64,000 nucleotides of DNA from Rhynchonema sp. JSB1_4 (GCA_030248065.1 JASAMV010006535.1:122772-186771), one strand, 5' to 3'; numbered from the stretch's first letter, positions 36,541 through 47,807 are shown. Numbers and translations are program-made. Notes: generated by a model not told the origin, from the letters alone.

Positions 36541-36760
36541 ACCACTTTTGACACCCAATACCAATACCAATACCGGCCCTGTACCAACACCCAATACCAA
36601 TACCAAATTGGTGACCCAATACCAATACCGGGTGAGACCCAATACCAATACCAATACCCAATACCCAATACTACTGAAGTGCCTGGTATTGGGTTTGGTA
36701 TTGGGTTGGTATTGGTATTGAGTATTGGGTATTGGGTTGGTATTGGTATTGGGTATTGGG
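36541..36760. repeat. CCAATA / TATTGG satellite tract 1
   Basis: Irregular tandem of CCAATACCAATACCCAATAC words, switching strand sense near 36,675 (CAATACC to GGTATTG), so the tract is itself a palindrome. It continues as 37,092-37,159 and 37,643-37,866 after transposon insertions. Confidence 0.8.
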
Positions 36761-37091
36761 CAGTGTAGTTCCTGGGGGGAGGGGGGTCCCCCCTCGGGTA
36801 CGCTATCTCCCCCTCGGGCCTCGGGTGGTACACTATCCCCCTATCTCCCCCTCCGGGTACACTATCTCCCCCAATTTTTGCCTAAAATGGCCATTTTTAG
36901 GCCTAAAATGGGCATTTTTAGGCCTAAAATGTGTGATTTTCAGGTCAATGTTCTCAAAAGTCGCCAAAATACAAAAAGTGACTTTTTCCCGAATTTGGGT
37001 CTTCCCCCCCCTCGGGGGTACACTACCTATCTCCCCCTCCGAAAAAAACGGGGGGTCCGCTATCTCCCCCTCCGGACCAGGAACTACACTG
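36761..37091. mobile_element. hAT-like MITE in the CCAATA tract
   Basis: CAGTGTAGTTCCTGG / CCAGGAACTACACTG ends, flanked by GTATTGGG on both sides (8 of 8). That word is common in the surrounding satellite, so the duplication alone is weak; the ends match the copies at 6,766 and 23,020. Confidence 0.8.
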
Positions 37092-37159
37092 GTATTGGGT
37101 ATTGGTCTTAGTATTGGTTTGGTATTGGGTTTTTGGTCTGGTATTGGGTTGGCATTGGG

Positions 37160-37642
37160 CAGTGTTGGAGGTACTCTGGAGGGGGGGATAGGATACCTAC
37201 TGTACCGCGCTCGGAGAGGGGGGGATACCTACTGTACCAGAGCCGATGGCCTGGGGGGGGTTATGTACCTAGGGGGGGTTTGGGGGTGGGGGTTGGGGGG
37301 GTTAGGTTTTGGGGTGAAAATTTTTAATGTGTTTATTATGTGTGGAATCGTGTGAAAACGTAGTATTTGCGCGCGTAGCGCGCGAATTTCGGGTAATTTG
37401 AGGTAAAAACCACTGATTTTGCACTAATTTCGGCCATTTTGGTCAAAAATTGGCACTTTTGGGGCAAAATCGGGGGGGATACCTACTGTACCGGGGTGAA
37501 AATCGGGGGGATACCTACTGTTTTACTGTACCATGCCAAACATCGGGGGGGATACCTACTGTACCAGGCGAGGGGGGATACCTACTGTACTGGGGGGGGG
37601 GGGGCTACCCCCCCACCCCCCCCCCCCCCACCTCCAACACTG
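37160..37642. mobile_element. hAT-like MITE, CAGTGTTGGAGGT ends
   Basis: CAGTGTTGGAGGT and ACCTCCAACACTG ends, flanked by GCATTGGG on both sides, a variant word not typical of the satellite and so a convincing 8-bp duplication. The interior repeats GGGGGGATACCTACTGTACC and has a TTTTTGACC...GCGCGCGAA core. Confidence 0.8.
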
Positions 37643-37866
37643 GCATTGGGTTTGGTATTGGTTTGGTATTGGGTTTTGAGTCAGGTATTGGGTTTGGTAT
37701 TGGTTTGGTATTGGGTTTTCCTGGATTAGTATTGGGTATTGGTTTTGACCCAATACCTGGGCAAACCCAATACCAATACCTACCCAATACCAGAATTAGA
37801 CCCAATACCAATACCAAGCACTGGTATTGGTATTGGTATTGGGTGGTATTGGTATTGGGTATTGGG

Positions 37867-39207
37867 CAGTGTGGTGGCAGCAGTGTGGTGGCAGGCCAAT
37901 CGACCCAAGATACCCTAGGGGGGGGAAGGTTTCGGACTTACTCGAGATACCCCCAGAGTATACTGTCATAAAGAACCGTTCTTTATTTTTCGTGGAAAAA
38001 AAACGGTTTTTTTTCCGAAAAAAAACCGTTTTTTTTCCAAATACTTTTCCAGTACTTAAGAACGTAATTTCGAAAAATATAACAATTTCAGTGCAAAATT
38101 TGTTCGAAGTGACGAGAGTGCTCTTGAAGAGTGTTGAAGTCAGTCGAAAACACTTGGTTTACACGCTTTTTGGCCCATTTTGGGCTGGTTAATTTTTGTG
38201 CTCGAGCCAATTTTTCACTGAAATCGAAAAACTCATCAGTTTTGCATTACAATTTTTTGGAAAAATTGGAATAAAGTACCGATATTTTTCCGATCAAAAA
38301 CCGAAAAGGTACCCACGGAAAAATAAATGGAAAAGTATTCGGGTCTCGGAAAAAAAAACGGTTTTTTTTCGGTTTTTTTTCCGGAAAAAAACCGGTTTTT
38401 TTCCGCCTGCCAGTATACCCCAGAGGCTACCCAAGATACCCCTATGGTCCGTCAAAAGGCGAAAAAAGGCCGTTTTTTTGCTTGCAATTTTACTGCAAAA
38501 TTAGCCTAAAAATGGGTATTTTTTGACATTTTTGCCGAAAATTGGCCTAAAATGACCATTTTTGGGTGCTTGCGCGCGGAGCGCGCGATTTTTGGGGGTC
38601 CCGAGGTCGAAAAACACCTATTTTTGCCTTTGAAAACCATAAATCTACTTACTCGAGATACCCTTTGGGGTCGGCTCGAGATAGATACCCTTCCCCCCCC
38701 ATCCCCCCCCTAAGGGTTGACTCGAGATAGATACCCCTTAGGGGGGGGAATCCCCCCCCCATCCCCCCCAGCCCCTACCGGGGGTGGCAGGCCAATCGAC
38801 CCAAGATACCCTAGGGGGGGGAAGGTTTCGGACTTACTCGAGATACCCCCCAGAGGCTACCCAAGATACCCCTATGGTCCGTCAAAAGGCGAAAAAAGGC
38901 CGTTTTTTTGCATGCAATTTTACTGCAAAATTGGCCTAAAAATGGGTACTTTTTGACATTTTTGCCGAAAATTGGCCTAAAATGACCATTTTTGGGTGTT
39001 TGCGCGCGGAGCGCGCGATTTTTGGGGGTCCCGAGGTCGAAAAACACCTATTTTTGCCTTTGAAAACCATAAATCTACTTACTCGAGATACCCTTTGGGG
39101 TTGGCTCGAGATAGATACCCTTCCCCCCCATCCCCCCCTAAGGGTTGACTCGAGATAGATACCCCTTAGGGGGGGAATCCCCCCCATCCCCCCCAGCCAC
39201 TACAGTG
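37867..39207. mobile_element. hAT-like element, CAGTGTGGTGGC / GCCACTACAGTG ends
   Basis: Flanked by GTATTGGG. It contains CTCGAGATAGATACCCC words, two successive copies of a core (GACCCAAGATACCCTAGG ... GTCAAAAGGCGAAAAAAGGC ... TTGGCCTAAAA ... GCGCGGAGCGCGCG) at about 38,400 and 38,790, and an inserted AAAACCGTTTT fold-back at 37,980-38,410. No protein gene. Confidence 0.72.
37980..38410. repeat. AAAACCGTTTT fold-back repeat
   Basis: Clusters of CGGTTTTTTTTCCGAAAAAA at both ends (37,990-38,035 and 38,348-38,403) in inverted order around a 310 bp unique centre with CTTTTCCAGTACTTAAG. Homologous to the SLC25A46 intron 8 repeat. Confidence 0.65.
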
Positions 39208-39396
39208 GTATTGGGTATGGGTATTGTGCCCACCCATAGCCCGAACCTCCAAATCTACGGCCCGGCCCCGCCCGGCCGAAAACTCCAAAATCCTGGCCTG
39301 ATCCTAATCTCTGCTGCCAGGTCAAAATGGTTTCTATAATCGTTTTCAGCGCTCCTGAAAACCCCAGGAATAATTTCATCTTATTTCATTGCCGAT

Positions 39397-41757
39397 CAGA
39401 GGTGGGAATCGGGCCATGTCTCACTAAAAGGCCCACTGCCCCACCCCAAAAACCCTAAAAGCCCCACCCCTTTTGCCCCACTCCCTAAAAGCCCCACCCC
39501 TGTTGCCCTACCACTAGTGCCCCACCGCCCTAAAAGCCCCACCCCTGGTGCCCCACCCCCTAAAAGCCCCACCATTGGCGCCCCACTGTGCCCCACTGTC
39601 CAGGTGCCCCACCATGCCCCACTGTCGAGGTCCCCCACCATGCCCCACTGTGCCCACCGTGCCCCACTGTGCCCCACCGTGCCCCACTGTCGAGGTGCCC
39701 CACCATGCCCCACAGTGCCCCACCATGCCCCACTGTCGAGGTGCCCCACCATGTCCCACCGTGCCCCACCATGCCCCACTGTCGAGGGCCCCACCATGCC
39801 ATGCCCCACCACTGTGCCCCACCGTGCCCCACCCCCACCATGCCCCACTGTCGAGGTGCCCCACCATGCCCCACTGTCGAGGTGACCCACCGTGGAGCAC
39901 GGTGGGGCATGGTGGGGGACCTCGACAGTGGGGCACAGTGGGGCCTGGTGGGGCACCGCGACCGTGCGGCCCCGTGGGGCCTGGGGGGGCACCGCGACAG
40001 TGGGGCACGGTGGGGCATGGTGGGGCACAGTGGGGCATGGTGGGGCACCTCGACAGTGGGGCACAGTGGGGCATGATGGGTCACCTCGACAGCGGGGCAC
40101 GGTGGGCCATAGTGGGGCACGGTGGGGCATGGTGGGGCCCCTCGACAGTGGGGTACAGTGGGGCACCGCGACAGTGGGGCACAGTGGGGCATGCGGTGGG
40201 GCACGGTGAGGCACCTCGACAGTGGGGCACCTGGGGTGGGGCTTTTAGGGGGAAGTGGGGCAGTGGCGCACCAAGGGCCATGCCCCACTGTGCCCACCAT
40301 GCCCCACTGTGCCCCACCCTGCCCCACTGTCGAGGTGCCCCACCAAGCCCCACTGTGCCCCACCCTGCCCCACTGTCGAGGTGCTCCACCATCCCCCACC
40401 GTGCCCACCCACCATGCCCCACTGTCGAGGTGCCCACCATGTCCCACCGTGCCCCACCATGCCCCACTGTCGAAGTGCCCCACCATGCCATGCCCCACTG
40501 TCGAGGTGCCCAACCATGCCCCACTGTGCCCCACCGTGCCCCACGGTCGCGGTCCCGCATGCCCCACCATGCCCCACTGGGCCCCACCATGCCCCACTGT
40601 CGAGGTGCCCCACCGTGGAGCACGGTGGAACAAACAGACCCCAACAGGCACAGCAGGGGACACCCCGAGGGGGGCATGGTGGGGAACCTCGACAGTGGGG
40701 CATGGTGGGGCACCTCGACAGTGCGGCACATGTGGGGCATGGTGGGGCGCCTCGACAGGGGGGGGCCCGGAAGAGGCACGGGGGAGGGGCACGAGGGGGA
40801 GGGGGGGTGGGGCACAGTGGTGGGGCATGGCATGGTGGGGACCTCATGGGGGCACCCAAGGAAGAGAGCACGAAGGGGAGAGACAGTGGGGCATGGTGGG
40901 GCACCTCGACAGTGCGGGCACAGTGGGGCATGGTGGGGCACGTCGACAGTGGGGCACGGTGGGGCACAGTGGGGCATGGTGGAGCACCCCGACAGTGGGG
41001 CACAGTGTGGCATGATGGGGCACCTCGACAGCGGGGCACGGTGGGGGCATGGTGGGGCACCTCGACAGTGGGGCACAGTGGGGCATGGTGGGGCACAGTG
41101 GGGCATGAGGTGGGGCACGGTGAGGCACCTCGACAGTGGGGCACCAGGGGTGGGGCTTTTAGGGGGAAGTAGTGGGGCAGTGGGGCACCAAGGGGTGGGG
41201 CTTTTAGGGGTTCGTGGTGGTGGGACAGTGGGGCACCAATGGTGGGGCTTTTAGGGGGTGGGGCACGTGGGGTGGGGCTTTTAGGGAGTGGGGCAGTGGG
41301 GCACCGACAGTGGGCCTTTTAGGGAGACAGATCGGGCCGGGTTACCTCGGCCCGGCCCGGCCCGACGGTTCGGGCCGGGATGAAGTCCGGCCCGGCCCGG
41401 CCCGACTTGGAAAAAAGTCGGCCCGGCCCGGCCCGATTTTTTCGGCCCGACTTTTTCTGATGATATTTTGAAGCAATTTTTTTGGTGTTGCATACTTACT
41501 GTTTTTTGGTTTAAAAATACCTGATAATCATAGAAGTCGGAACTAATTTTCAGAATCGCGAGAAATTTTGGCAAATTTAGCCTGAAAAATCACGATTTTT
41601 TATTGAAATTCGATGATGTCGGGCCTTTCTGGGCCGGCCCCCCCGCCCGGTCCGGCCCGACATTCCGGAAAGTCGGCCCGGCCCGACCGTTCAGGCCGGA
41701 AACCTCGCCCCGGCCCGGCCCGAACGTCGGGGCGGGGCGGCCCGAGTCCCACCTCTG
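39397..41757. mobile_element. hAT-like element carrying the GCCCCAC satellite
   Basis: CAGAGGTGGGAATCGGGCC at the left and GGCCCGAGTCCCACCTCTG at the right are inverted copies (18 of 19), flanked by a perfect 8-bp TTGCCGAT. The left part is mostly satellite (39,580-41,310). The right part (41,330-41,750) is GGCCCG-rich around a 150 bp A/T core. The mirror copy at 58,231-60,351 has the same flank. Confidence 0.82.
39418..41327. repeat. GCCCCACNNT + CGAGGT satellite with internal inversions
   Basis: The array is built of the decamer GCCCCACNNT (NN mostly CA, TG, CG or AG) and the hexamer CGAGGT placed after a TGT decamer. It runs forward at 39,580-39,895, reverse at 39,900-40,235, forward at 40,275-40,620 and reverse at 40,660-41,140. 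The edges carry CTAAAAGCCCCACCCC words, and the outermost ends GTCTCACTAAAAGGCCCACTG / CAGTGGGCCTTTTAGGGAGAC are inverted repeats. G4 runs every 6-16 bp give strong quadruplex potential. Long open frames (up to 568 codons) on both strands are by-products of the repeat. Confidence 0.85.
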
Positions 41758-41802
41758 TTGCCGATTTAGAAGTTTTCTGGCTGGATCCCGCATATTCCGG
41801 GA

Positions 41803-42217
41803 CAGTGTGGTGGCAGGCCAATCGACCCAAGATACCCTAGGCCTAGGGGGGGAGGTTTCGGACTTACTCGAGATACCCCCAGAGGCTACCCAAGATACCC
41901 CTATGGTCCGTCAAAAGGCGAAAAAAGGCCGTTTTTTGCATGCAATTTTACTGCAAAATTGGCCTAAAATGGGTATTTTTTGACATTTTTGCCGAAAATT
42001 GGCCTAAAATGACCATTTTTGGGTGTCTGCGCGCGATTTTTGGGGGTCCCGAGTTCGAAAAACACCTATTTTTGTCTTTGAAAACCATAAATCTACTTAC
42101 TCGAGATACCCTTTGGGGTCGGCTCGAGATAGATACCCTTCCCCCCCATCCCCCCCTAAGGGTTGACTCGAGATAGATACCCCTTAGGGGGGGAATCCCC
42201 CCCCGGCCACTACAGTG
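41803..42217. mobile_element. hAT-like MITE with perfect 8-bp duplication
   Basis: CAGTGTGGTGGCAGGCC ... GGCCACTACAGTG, 415 bp, flanked by TTCCGGGA on both sides in non-repetitive sequence. It shares its core with the 37,867 element (GTCAAAAGGCGAAAAAAGGC, CTCGAGATAGATACCC). This is the clearest example of the family. Confidence 0.88.
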
Positions 42218-42567
42218 TTCCGGGAGTGCCAGCGCAAAAATTTTGAAAATTTTGGTTCAAAAAATGGAAATTTCCTTCGAATCTTACCGCGCCGGCCCTT
42301 CGAGTTCGAATCTTACCAGGCCACAACAGTGCTGGGGCTGGGGGGGGCGGTGGGGGACCCCCAAAAGATACAGTATTCCCCCTCGCCGGTACGGTATCGT
42401 AGCCCCCCGCGCTGAGTGAGGTACAGTATCTCCCCCTCTCTCTGGTACGGTATCTCCCCCAATTTTTCCAAAATTTCACCCCAAAAGTACCCTTTTTTTG
42501 GTCCAAAATGGCCTAAAACCGGTCAAAATCGACAAAATGTGCAAAAAGTTGCGCGCGGCGCGATTTA

Positions 42568-42908
42568 CCGTAAAAACCTAAAGACAGCCCCCTTCCGGAA
42601 AAAGAGCCCCCCGTAATACCGCCCCCCAAAAAGGGGTCAGTAATTAATAGAGCCCCCAAGTAACATCCCCTACACAGTAGTGTATTAAGGCTTGATAGTG
42701 GTGCACAACAGGTACACTTATGCACGTTTGTTGCTTGTTCAGGGCTAATACGCCTCTTATTCATGAATAGACACGAATAAATGCGATTACAAGCAAAAAA
42801 CATCCTTTCAAACCCCTTTTTAGGGGTTTTTGGGGGTATTTCTGGCAACAATTTTTCAGGCTTGCGTCAGTGAATTAATAGAGCCCCCTTCTATTTGGGT
42901 TATTACGG
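42568..42908. mobile_element. CCGTAAAAACC MITE in left arm
   Basis: TA-flanked ends CCGTAAAAACCTAAAGA and (altered) GGGTTATTACGG. The core with ACATCCCCTACACAGTAGTG and ATGAATAGACACGAATAAAT matches the 5,645 element. The mirror region on the right (57,192-57,420) keeps only the core; both ends differ. Confidence 0.75.
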
Positions 42909-43167
42909 TATGCACATTTTAACCTATAAAATTGAATTCTCGCGAAAGTAGTATGGTACAGTATCTCCCCCTAAAATTTCTTTCCCAGGAACTACACTGC
43001 CGTTTGGGTATCCTTTTCGAAAAATTCGATCTTGCGTTTTTAGGTTGCGTCTTTTCTTATCTAACGCTTGTTCCAAAAATGGCACAATATTGCAGTATAC
43101 AAGTATAACATCGGCATTGGTCCAACCCGACCGGAACCGGCCAACGTCAGACAAAAACAATCGCTGA
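42895..43167. other. left-arm block without counterpart in right arm
   Basis: Homology between the arms stops inside the MITE near 42,895 and resumes near 43,168. The block holds the right MITE end, a GGTACAGTATCTCCCC word and CCAGGAACTACACTG (a hAT-type end remnant at about 42,987-43,001). The right arm has an unrelated block of similar length at 56,930-57,192. Confidence 0.6.
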
Positions 43168-43199
43168 ACCCGAACTATTTTATCACGTGCGCCAGTCAT

Positions 43200-44460
43200 A
43201 TTACCTTAAAAGACGAGCAAAGTTGAATTGATGCGTTGAATTGCATTCACCAATAACCATCAATTTATACATGACGCGACGAAGATAACATGATTGGTGT
43301 TGATGGGTGGCAGATGCAACTCAGGTTACGGCTTTAAATACGAGGCTTTGAATTCCTCCGCCACCGCCAGCCACCATATCTATCAAGTTGATGGCCCGAG
43401 GGGGCAATTTTTCCACTTGAGATTTCTGGATCGGCATTTCTATTTTGATACACGTGGCGTATTTTAGTATTTTTTTTATGATTAAGTAGGCGCCGATATA
43501 AGCGGGATTAGTGAAAAATAGAGGGCACAATGATAAAACCACTTGATGTCCATGGTCTACTTTCAACCATGTGGGTATTTGTACTTTTAAGTGTATAAAG
43601 GAAAGTTAGTGAAGAAAGCAGTGGGGATCGGCGTCGTTGTATAAAAAGTCCCTAAAACCAAGGCTGAAGGCGCCATAAGCCAACAAAGGCCTGGATTTTG
43701 CGCCAAACTTGCAAGTTTTAATAAAAAAACAATTCAAGTCACCGTCCTAAGAATTTGAACTGTCGGTGTCTGGAGGTGGAGATGTCGAACCCTAGGTTTA
43801 TTGTACTGTAGTACAGAGGCTCAAGAAATGTGCTGCGATATTTTACGGCTCGCCCTATACCATAGCTTTTTTGTCACTAAATGGTAGCAATTTGCTACCA
43901 AACATGTTCCGTTGCTGCTGAAAAAGCGAAGTTTGGTAGCAATGTGCTAGTAAGATTTCAGGATTTAGTAGCAAAAAATACACCACATCTCTAAAGAATC
44001 CAAACTTTACTTTGCTTAGCGTCTTGGCCCCGAAAATACAAAATTTGCGCTTCGCGCGCTGCTTGATTTATTGTGATGATCACAAGTTGGGACACCGTTA
44101 CGAGCTGGTGGGGCGCCAAGTAACCGTTGAACACTTCACTCACTGGCATTCGTGTTTATTGATCGTTTGGTCTTTGACTTTTAAAACACTAATTGGTGTC
44201 ATAATGAGAAACAAGAGATATCGAACTAAGTTCTCGATCAAGAAGTGCTGCTTGAAGTTTTGCTTCCTGATCACATATTAAACAAAGACAAAACTGAAGC
44301 GATCCGCTTTTGTTCGTCAACCCTGCAGTGGATCTTACGAAGAACGTCACGTAACCCGATACCCGATAGTCCCAAAATACCAATAAAAACACCGCTTGTG
44401 TATCAAAACTGAGGTTTTTGCTACTCGCCGATTTTCAAATAAAAATACCCTGCCCTGTAT
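43200..44460. other. inverted-repeat core, no gene recognised
   Basis: Moderately complex sequence present once per arm. Open frames of 67-89 codons have no recognisable domain. GGTAGCAA/TTGCTACC inverted words lie at 43,885-43,975. Confidence 0.35.
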
Positions 44461-44469
44461 AGTTTCAGG

Positions 44470-44815
44470 TGGGAAAAACAACCGTTTTTTTTTCAGTGAA
44501 ATATGTTTCTCCGGAACAATTGCACGGCGGATTTTGAATTTTTCTGAAAAAGTGTCAAAATGCTGGGTAACAGCCATTTTTTATTGCAAAAACATACGTT
44601 TTTAAGTGTACTGTTTTCCAGCACTTTCGTGGCTTTTATTCGCACTTTCTCAACAGTATTACCTTTCATGCACGTTTTTTGCGCATAATATGCCAAATAT
44701 GCACCATTCTGACCGGTGCCGAAATTTGGCTCGCAAAAATATCGGAAAAGAACGGTTTTTTTCCACTAAATATATTTTTCCGAAAAAGATTGAAATTGTA
44801 CTGCCCTGTACGTGA
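44470..44815. repeat. diverged AAAACCGTTTT fold-back
   Basis: GGGAAAAACAACCGTTTTTTTT at the left and GAACGGTTTTTTTCCACTAA at the right, with AAATATNTTTCTCCGG words at each end in inverted order. Its mirror is 55,300-55,640. Confidence 0.5.
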
Positions 44816-45100
44816 ATGCCCATTTCTGACGAAAAAATTCCATTGTTAGTTACACTACACAGATTAACTTTTCACTTTTTGGGATGTTTTCGTTGTTTTC
44901 CGTTTCGGGATTGTTGACGACCGTCCATTTATTGCGATCTTGCTAGCCCAGGATATTATCGAGTGTTAACCAACTCGATGTTTGACGTTCGAAACGAAAG
45001 GAGGTGGTTGTGGACCGCTTTCGTCCAAAGCCGGCACATAAACGCCGCTGGGCGTCATGTTATTTACTTATTTGTTTCGAAGTTCACCGTGTCTTTCAGT

Positions 45101-45185
45101 ATGGCGGAGCATTCACCAAAAGAAAAGAAGAAAGGGGAGCTGCCCAACACCAGCAAGTTTGCGGGATTCACCGCCTCCGGCGATG
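45101..45185 (+). CDS. orphan first exon (left arm)
   Basis: ATG follows the acceptor GTCTTTCAG by two nucleotides, and the 85 bp frame encodes a polar start (MAEHSPKEKKKGELPNTSKF, then AGFTASGD) ending at a GTGAGT donor. This is exactly what a trans-spliced first exon looks like, but no downstream exon could be assigned with confidence. An exon with TTTTACAG acceptor and phase-compatible frame at about 47,208-47,313 (GCIRALERNGCACLLCAE) is a weak candidate. The family is not recognised. Confidence 0.45.
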
Positions 45186-46750
45186 GTGAGTAATCTTTAA
45201 ACTGTATGCTGCAATCATCCTGTAATTTTGATTTTCTACTCTACCAGAGTGTTCCAGGAATGTAGTCGGTTTGGTCATTTAGCTGGCTGGCTTGTGGGGT
45301 CTACGTGGCAAACTTTCGATTTTTTGATGGGCTGGCCAGAAGTTTTACCAAAAGTACCCCCGAATACCAATACTAACCCGACCTGAACTAGTACAACACT
45401 GGAGTGTTCGGGGTGTGAAAGACTGATTGGACTGGGTGTGGGGGGCGGTGTCGTCTCAGAGGCTGGGGAAGGCTCCTCTGCTGTGTTTCCTCCACGCGGT
45501 CCATTTCCCTACGCCCGTGTTTAACGCACCACGAGTACCACAACCTTTGATTAAACCTCGTTTTGTGCAAGCGCAGCACCGCCACAAGCAACCGCGCACT
45601 ATACCCTTGTTGTAGCGAAACTGTTTTCGAAAACAGATAAGCCTGGTCAATTTTTTCAACGAACCCAAAAATGTCTCGTGATTTTCGGTCTTCCCCGCGC
45701 GCTCTCCCCAAGGCGGTGCACTTTCGCTGTACCGACCAGGAGCTACACTGGGTTTTGGACGATATGGTGGTGGTGATGCACAGCTGTGATCATCGCGTCA
45801 AATTACTAATTTGTGTAGATCCACTCAAAACAAAATTTAGTATTTTTGAATTTGTTTTATTCACGGGTTGATTTTATTTCTTGCTCAGACGGTTTGTTTC
45901 CATCATATTTTACGTTTTAAAACGTGTTTGCAAAACAGCGTTGTTTTTTCTTTTAAAAAATAGTTAAAAAATGGCACATGGTAGCAATGTAGATGATGTA
46001 TATATATGTATGTTTTAATGCTGCACGACTGCGGGTTGAGTGAGTGAATATGAACATTTAAACATCCACAGGTTGCGTGATTGAAAGAACATCTGTTCAG
46101 TGTGTGGTTGCTGCATCTGCTTATATTATCTGTGCGATAGAGTATTTTCGCTCATGGAATCAGCGGTGGATCCAGCTTTTGGCCAGGGTAGGGCCAAATC
46201 TAAAAACTCACTTTATCCAGTGCTTGTCTCATTTTTGAAAAGTCTTGTTCGGCAGACAATGAAATAAGCTCAACCTGGGTTTTTGCTGTTTTATAAAATT
46301 TCTGTTTTGCAATGCGCCTCATGTTTTTGCACCGTGTCGCTCCTGAGCTTGTGAAATAATACCCTACGCCAACTCGTCATTATTTGTGGATTTCGAAGAT
46401 AATTCACGCCCATGGCCCGTGCACGTATGTTCTGTATATGATGTGCTGGGAAGTTCGCACAGTACAGCGGATGTGTACATTCCACTTTCATCCCAATTGT
46501 GCGCCTTAGCACCTGATGATTTGTTCGGTGCACTTTACAAAACACCCATTTGTCGCCAGGTGTGCAAGTGCAGCGCTTTTGGAACCTCCACGCGACCATT
46601 TTGTTGATGTTTCGATTTAGACCGGTTTTGAAATCCGAAATCAATAGTTGACATGACAGTACTGTTGAGTTGAGAGCAGGTAGGCGTCGTGCGCTTTGCA
46701 GACGAGACGTTGTTTGCGCAGCTTGGTGCAGTTGTATCATTGGTTTATCG

Positions 46751-46755
46751 AAAAA
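46751..46755. other. left-arm junction lacking the 1.66 kb right-arm segment
   Basis: The left arm reads TTTATCG, AAAAA, GGGCCGATC where the right arm (inverted) has 1,664 bp. The junction lies beside GGGCGAGA repeats (46,780-46,830). Confidence 0.7.
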
Positions 46756-47495
46756 GGGCCGATCTTCCCGACGGGCGAGACGGGCGAGAGGGGCGAGAAG
46801 GGGCGAAAAAAATTAGGGGCGAAGGGGCGAGAAATGTGTCCAATAAGTAATGCACCACGCTTAAGGATAGGCGGCGTCAAATTGTGATGCAATGGTAACG
46901 GTTGTTGCAAAACTGATGTTTCACGGCTCCCAATTACTTGTTAGTACACATTAGCGCATTTACATATGCAAAAGCGTAACAGTTCGTTAGAGGTACACAT
47001 TTTTGTACGTTGGTCTGTGAACGTGACAAAATCAATTGTTGTGCATTTCGAGTTGTGAAATCTTCGTCCTTGGGGACCCATGCAGCGCACCGTTGTATGA
47101 GTCATGTGCGCAGCAGACAGGTTTTCTTGCTGCAAACAGTTGAATTTCTTCTGTGGATTTGAACTGGACGACCAAAATGGTTCAATATTTCACACGCCTT
47201 TTACAGGATGTATTAGGGCACTGGAGCGTAATGGCTGCGCATGCCTGTTGTGTGCTGAAACCGATACTACAGTGTCATTGCTTGACGAAACAAACGGTGG
47301 TAATGCACAAAGGTGAACAAACTGCTTTTAGGAACACTGACACCCGTTCAGTTTTTGGTCTTTATTTACCGTTTGTCTTCAATGACCCATCTACTCGCGA
47401 AAAAATTATCGTATTCAAACTACTGATGTTGATCATTGACCTCGTCATTGCCGTTTTTGACGCGGTTTGTTCATTGCCCACGTGGCCGCGGCAGA

Positions 47496-47655
47496 TTACA
47501 TCATTTCTGATCCAATCTCGTCTCGCATTTTCATCTCGCTGCTGCTTGTTTTTAGGCTCATGCTGTTCAAGCCGTCATCGAGGGCTTCGATGCTCTGGTT
47601 CGACTGTTGGGCGTGGTCAGACGTCTGATGCGTTGGGCCAGCACTCCTCCCCGGC
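47496..47655 (-). CDS. orphan last exon (left arm)
   Basis: On the minus strand TTTATTCAG is followed by a 53-codon frame ending in TAA (SNQSIEALDDGLNSMSLKTS ... RDEIGSEMM). AATAAA lies about 130 nt after the stop (47,361-47,366). Composition and the polyadenylation signal suggest a real terminal exon. Upstream is only repeat DNA, so the rest of the gene is missing or distant. The heptad-like Ser/Leu pattern recalls SNARE or coiled-coil proteins, without firm assignment. Confidence 0.4.
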
Positions 47656-47807
47656 CTGAATAAAGAGGTGCGATATACTGTTTGGTCATTTGTATCATTG
47701 CGTAACTTCTTGTCGGAGACCGACCGGCAACTCAAAAATGAAAGAAAGAGAATAAAAAAAATTTTTTTTTCAAATTTTGTTTCCGATGCGTTAGTGTGTA
47801 CGCCGGC

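Noticed and set aside
36541..37866. Tyr-Trp/Val-Leu repeat frames in the CCAATA tracts
   Set aside because: Simple-repeat translations on both strands with no gene structure.
39548..41254. 568-codon + strand frame and several 300-450-codon frames on both strands in the satellite, rich in His, Pro, Cys or Gly, Trp
   Set aside because: All follow from the GC-rich two-word repeat lacking stop codons; they overlap on both strands and in several frames, have no splice or start context, and are not kept in the mirror copy.
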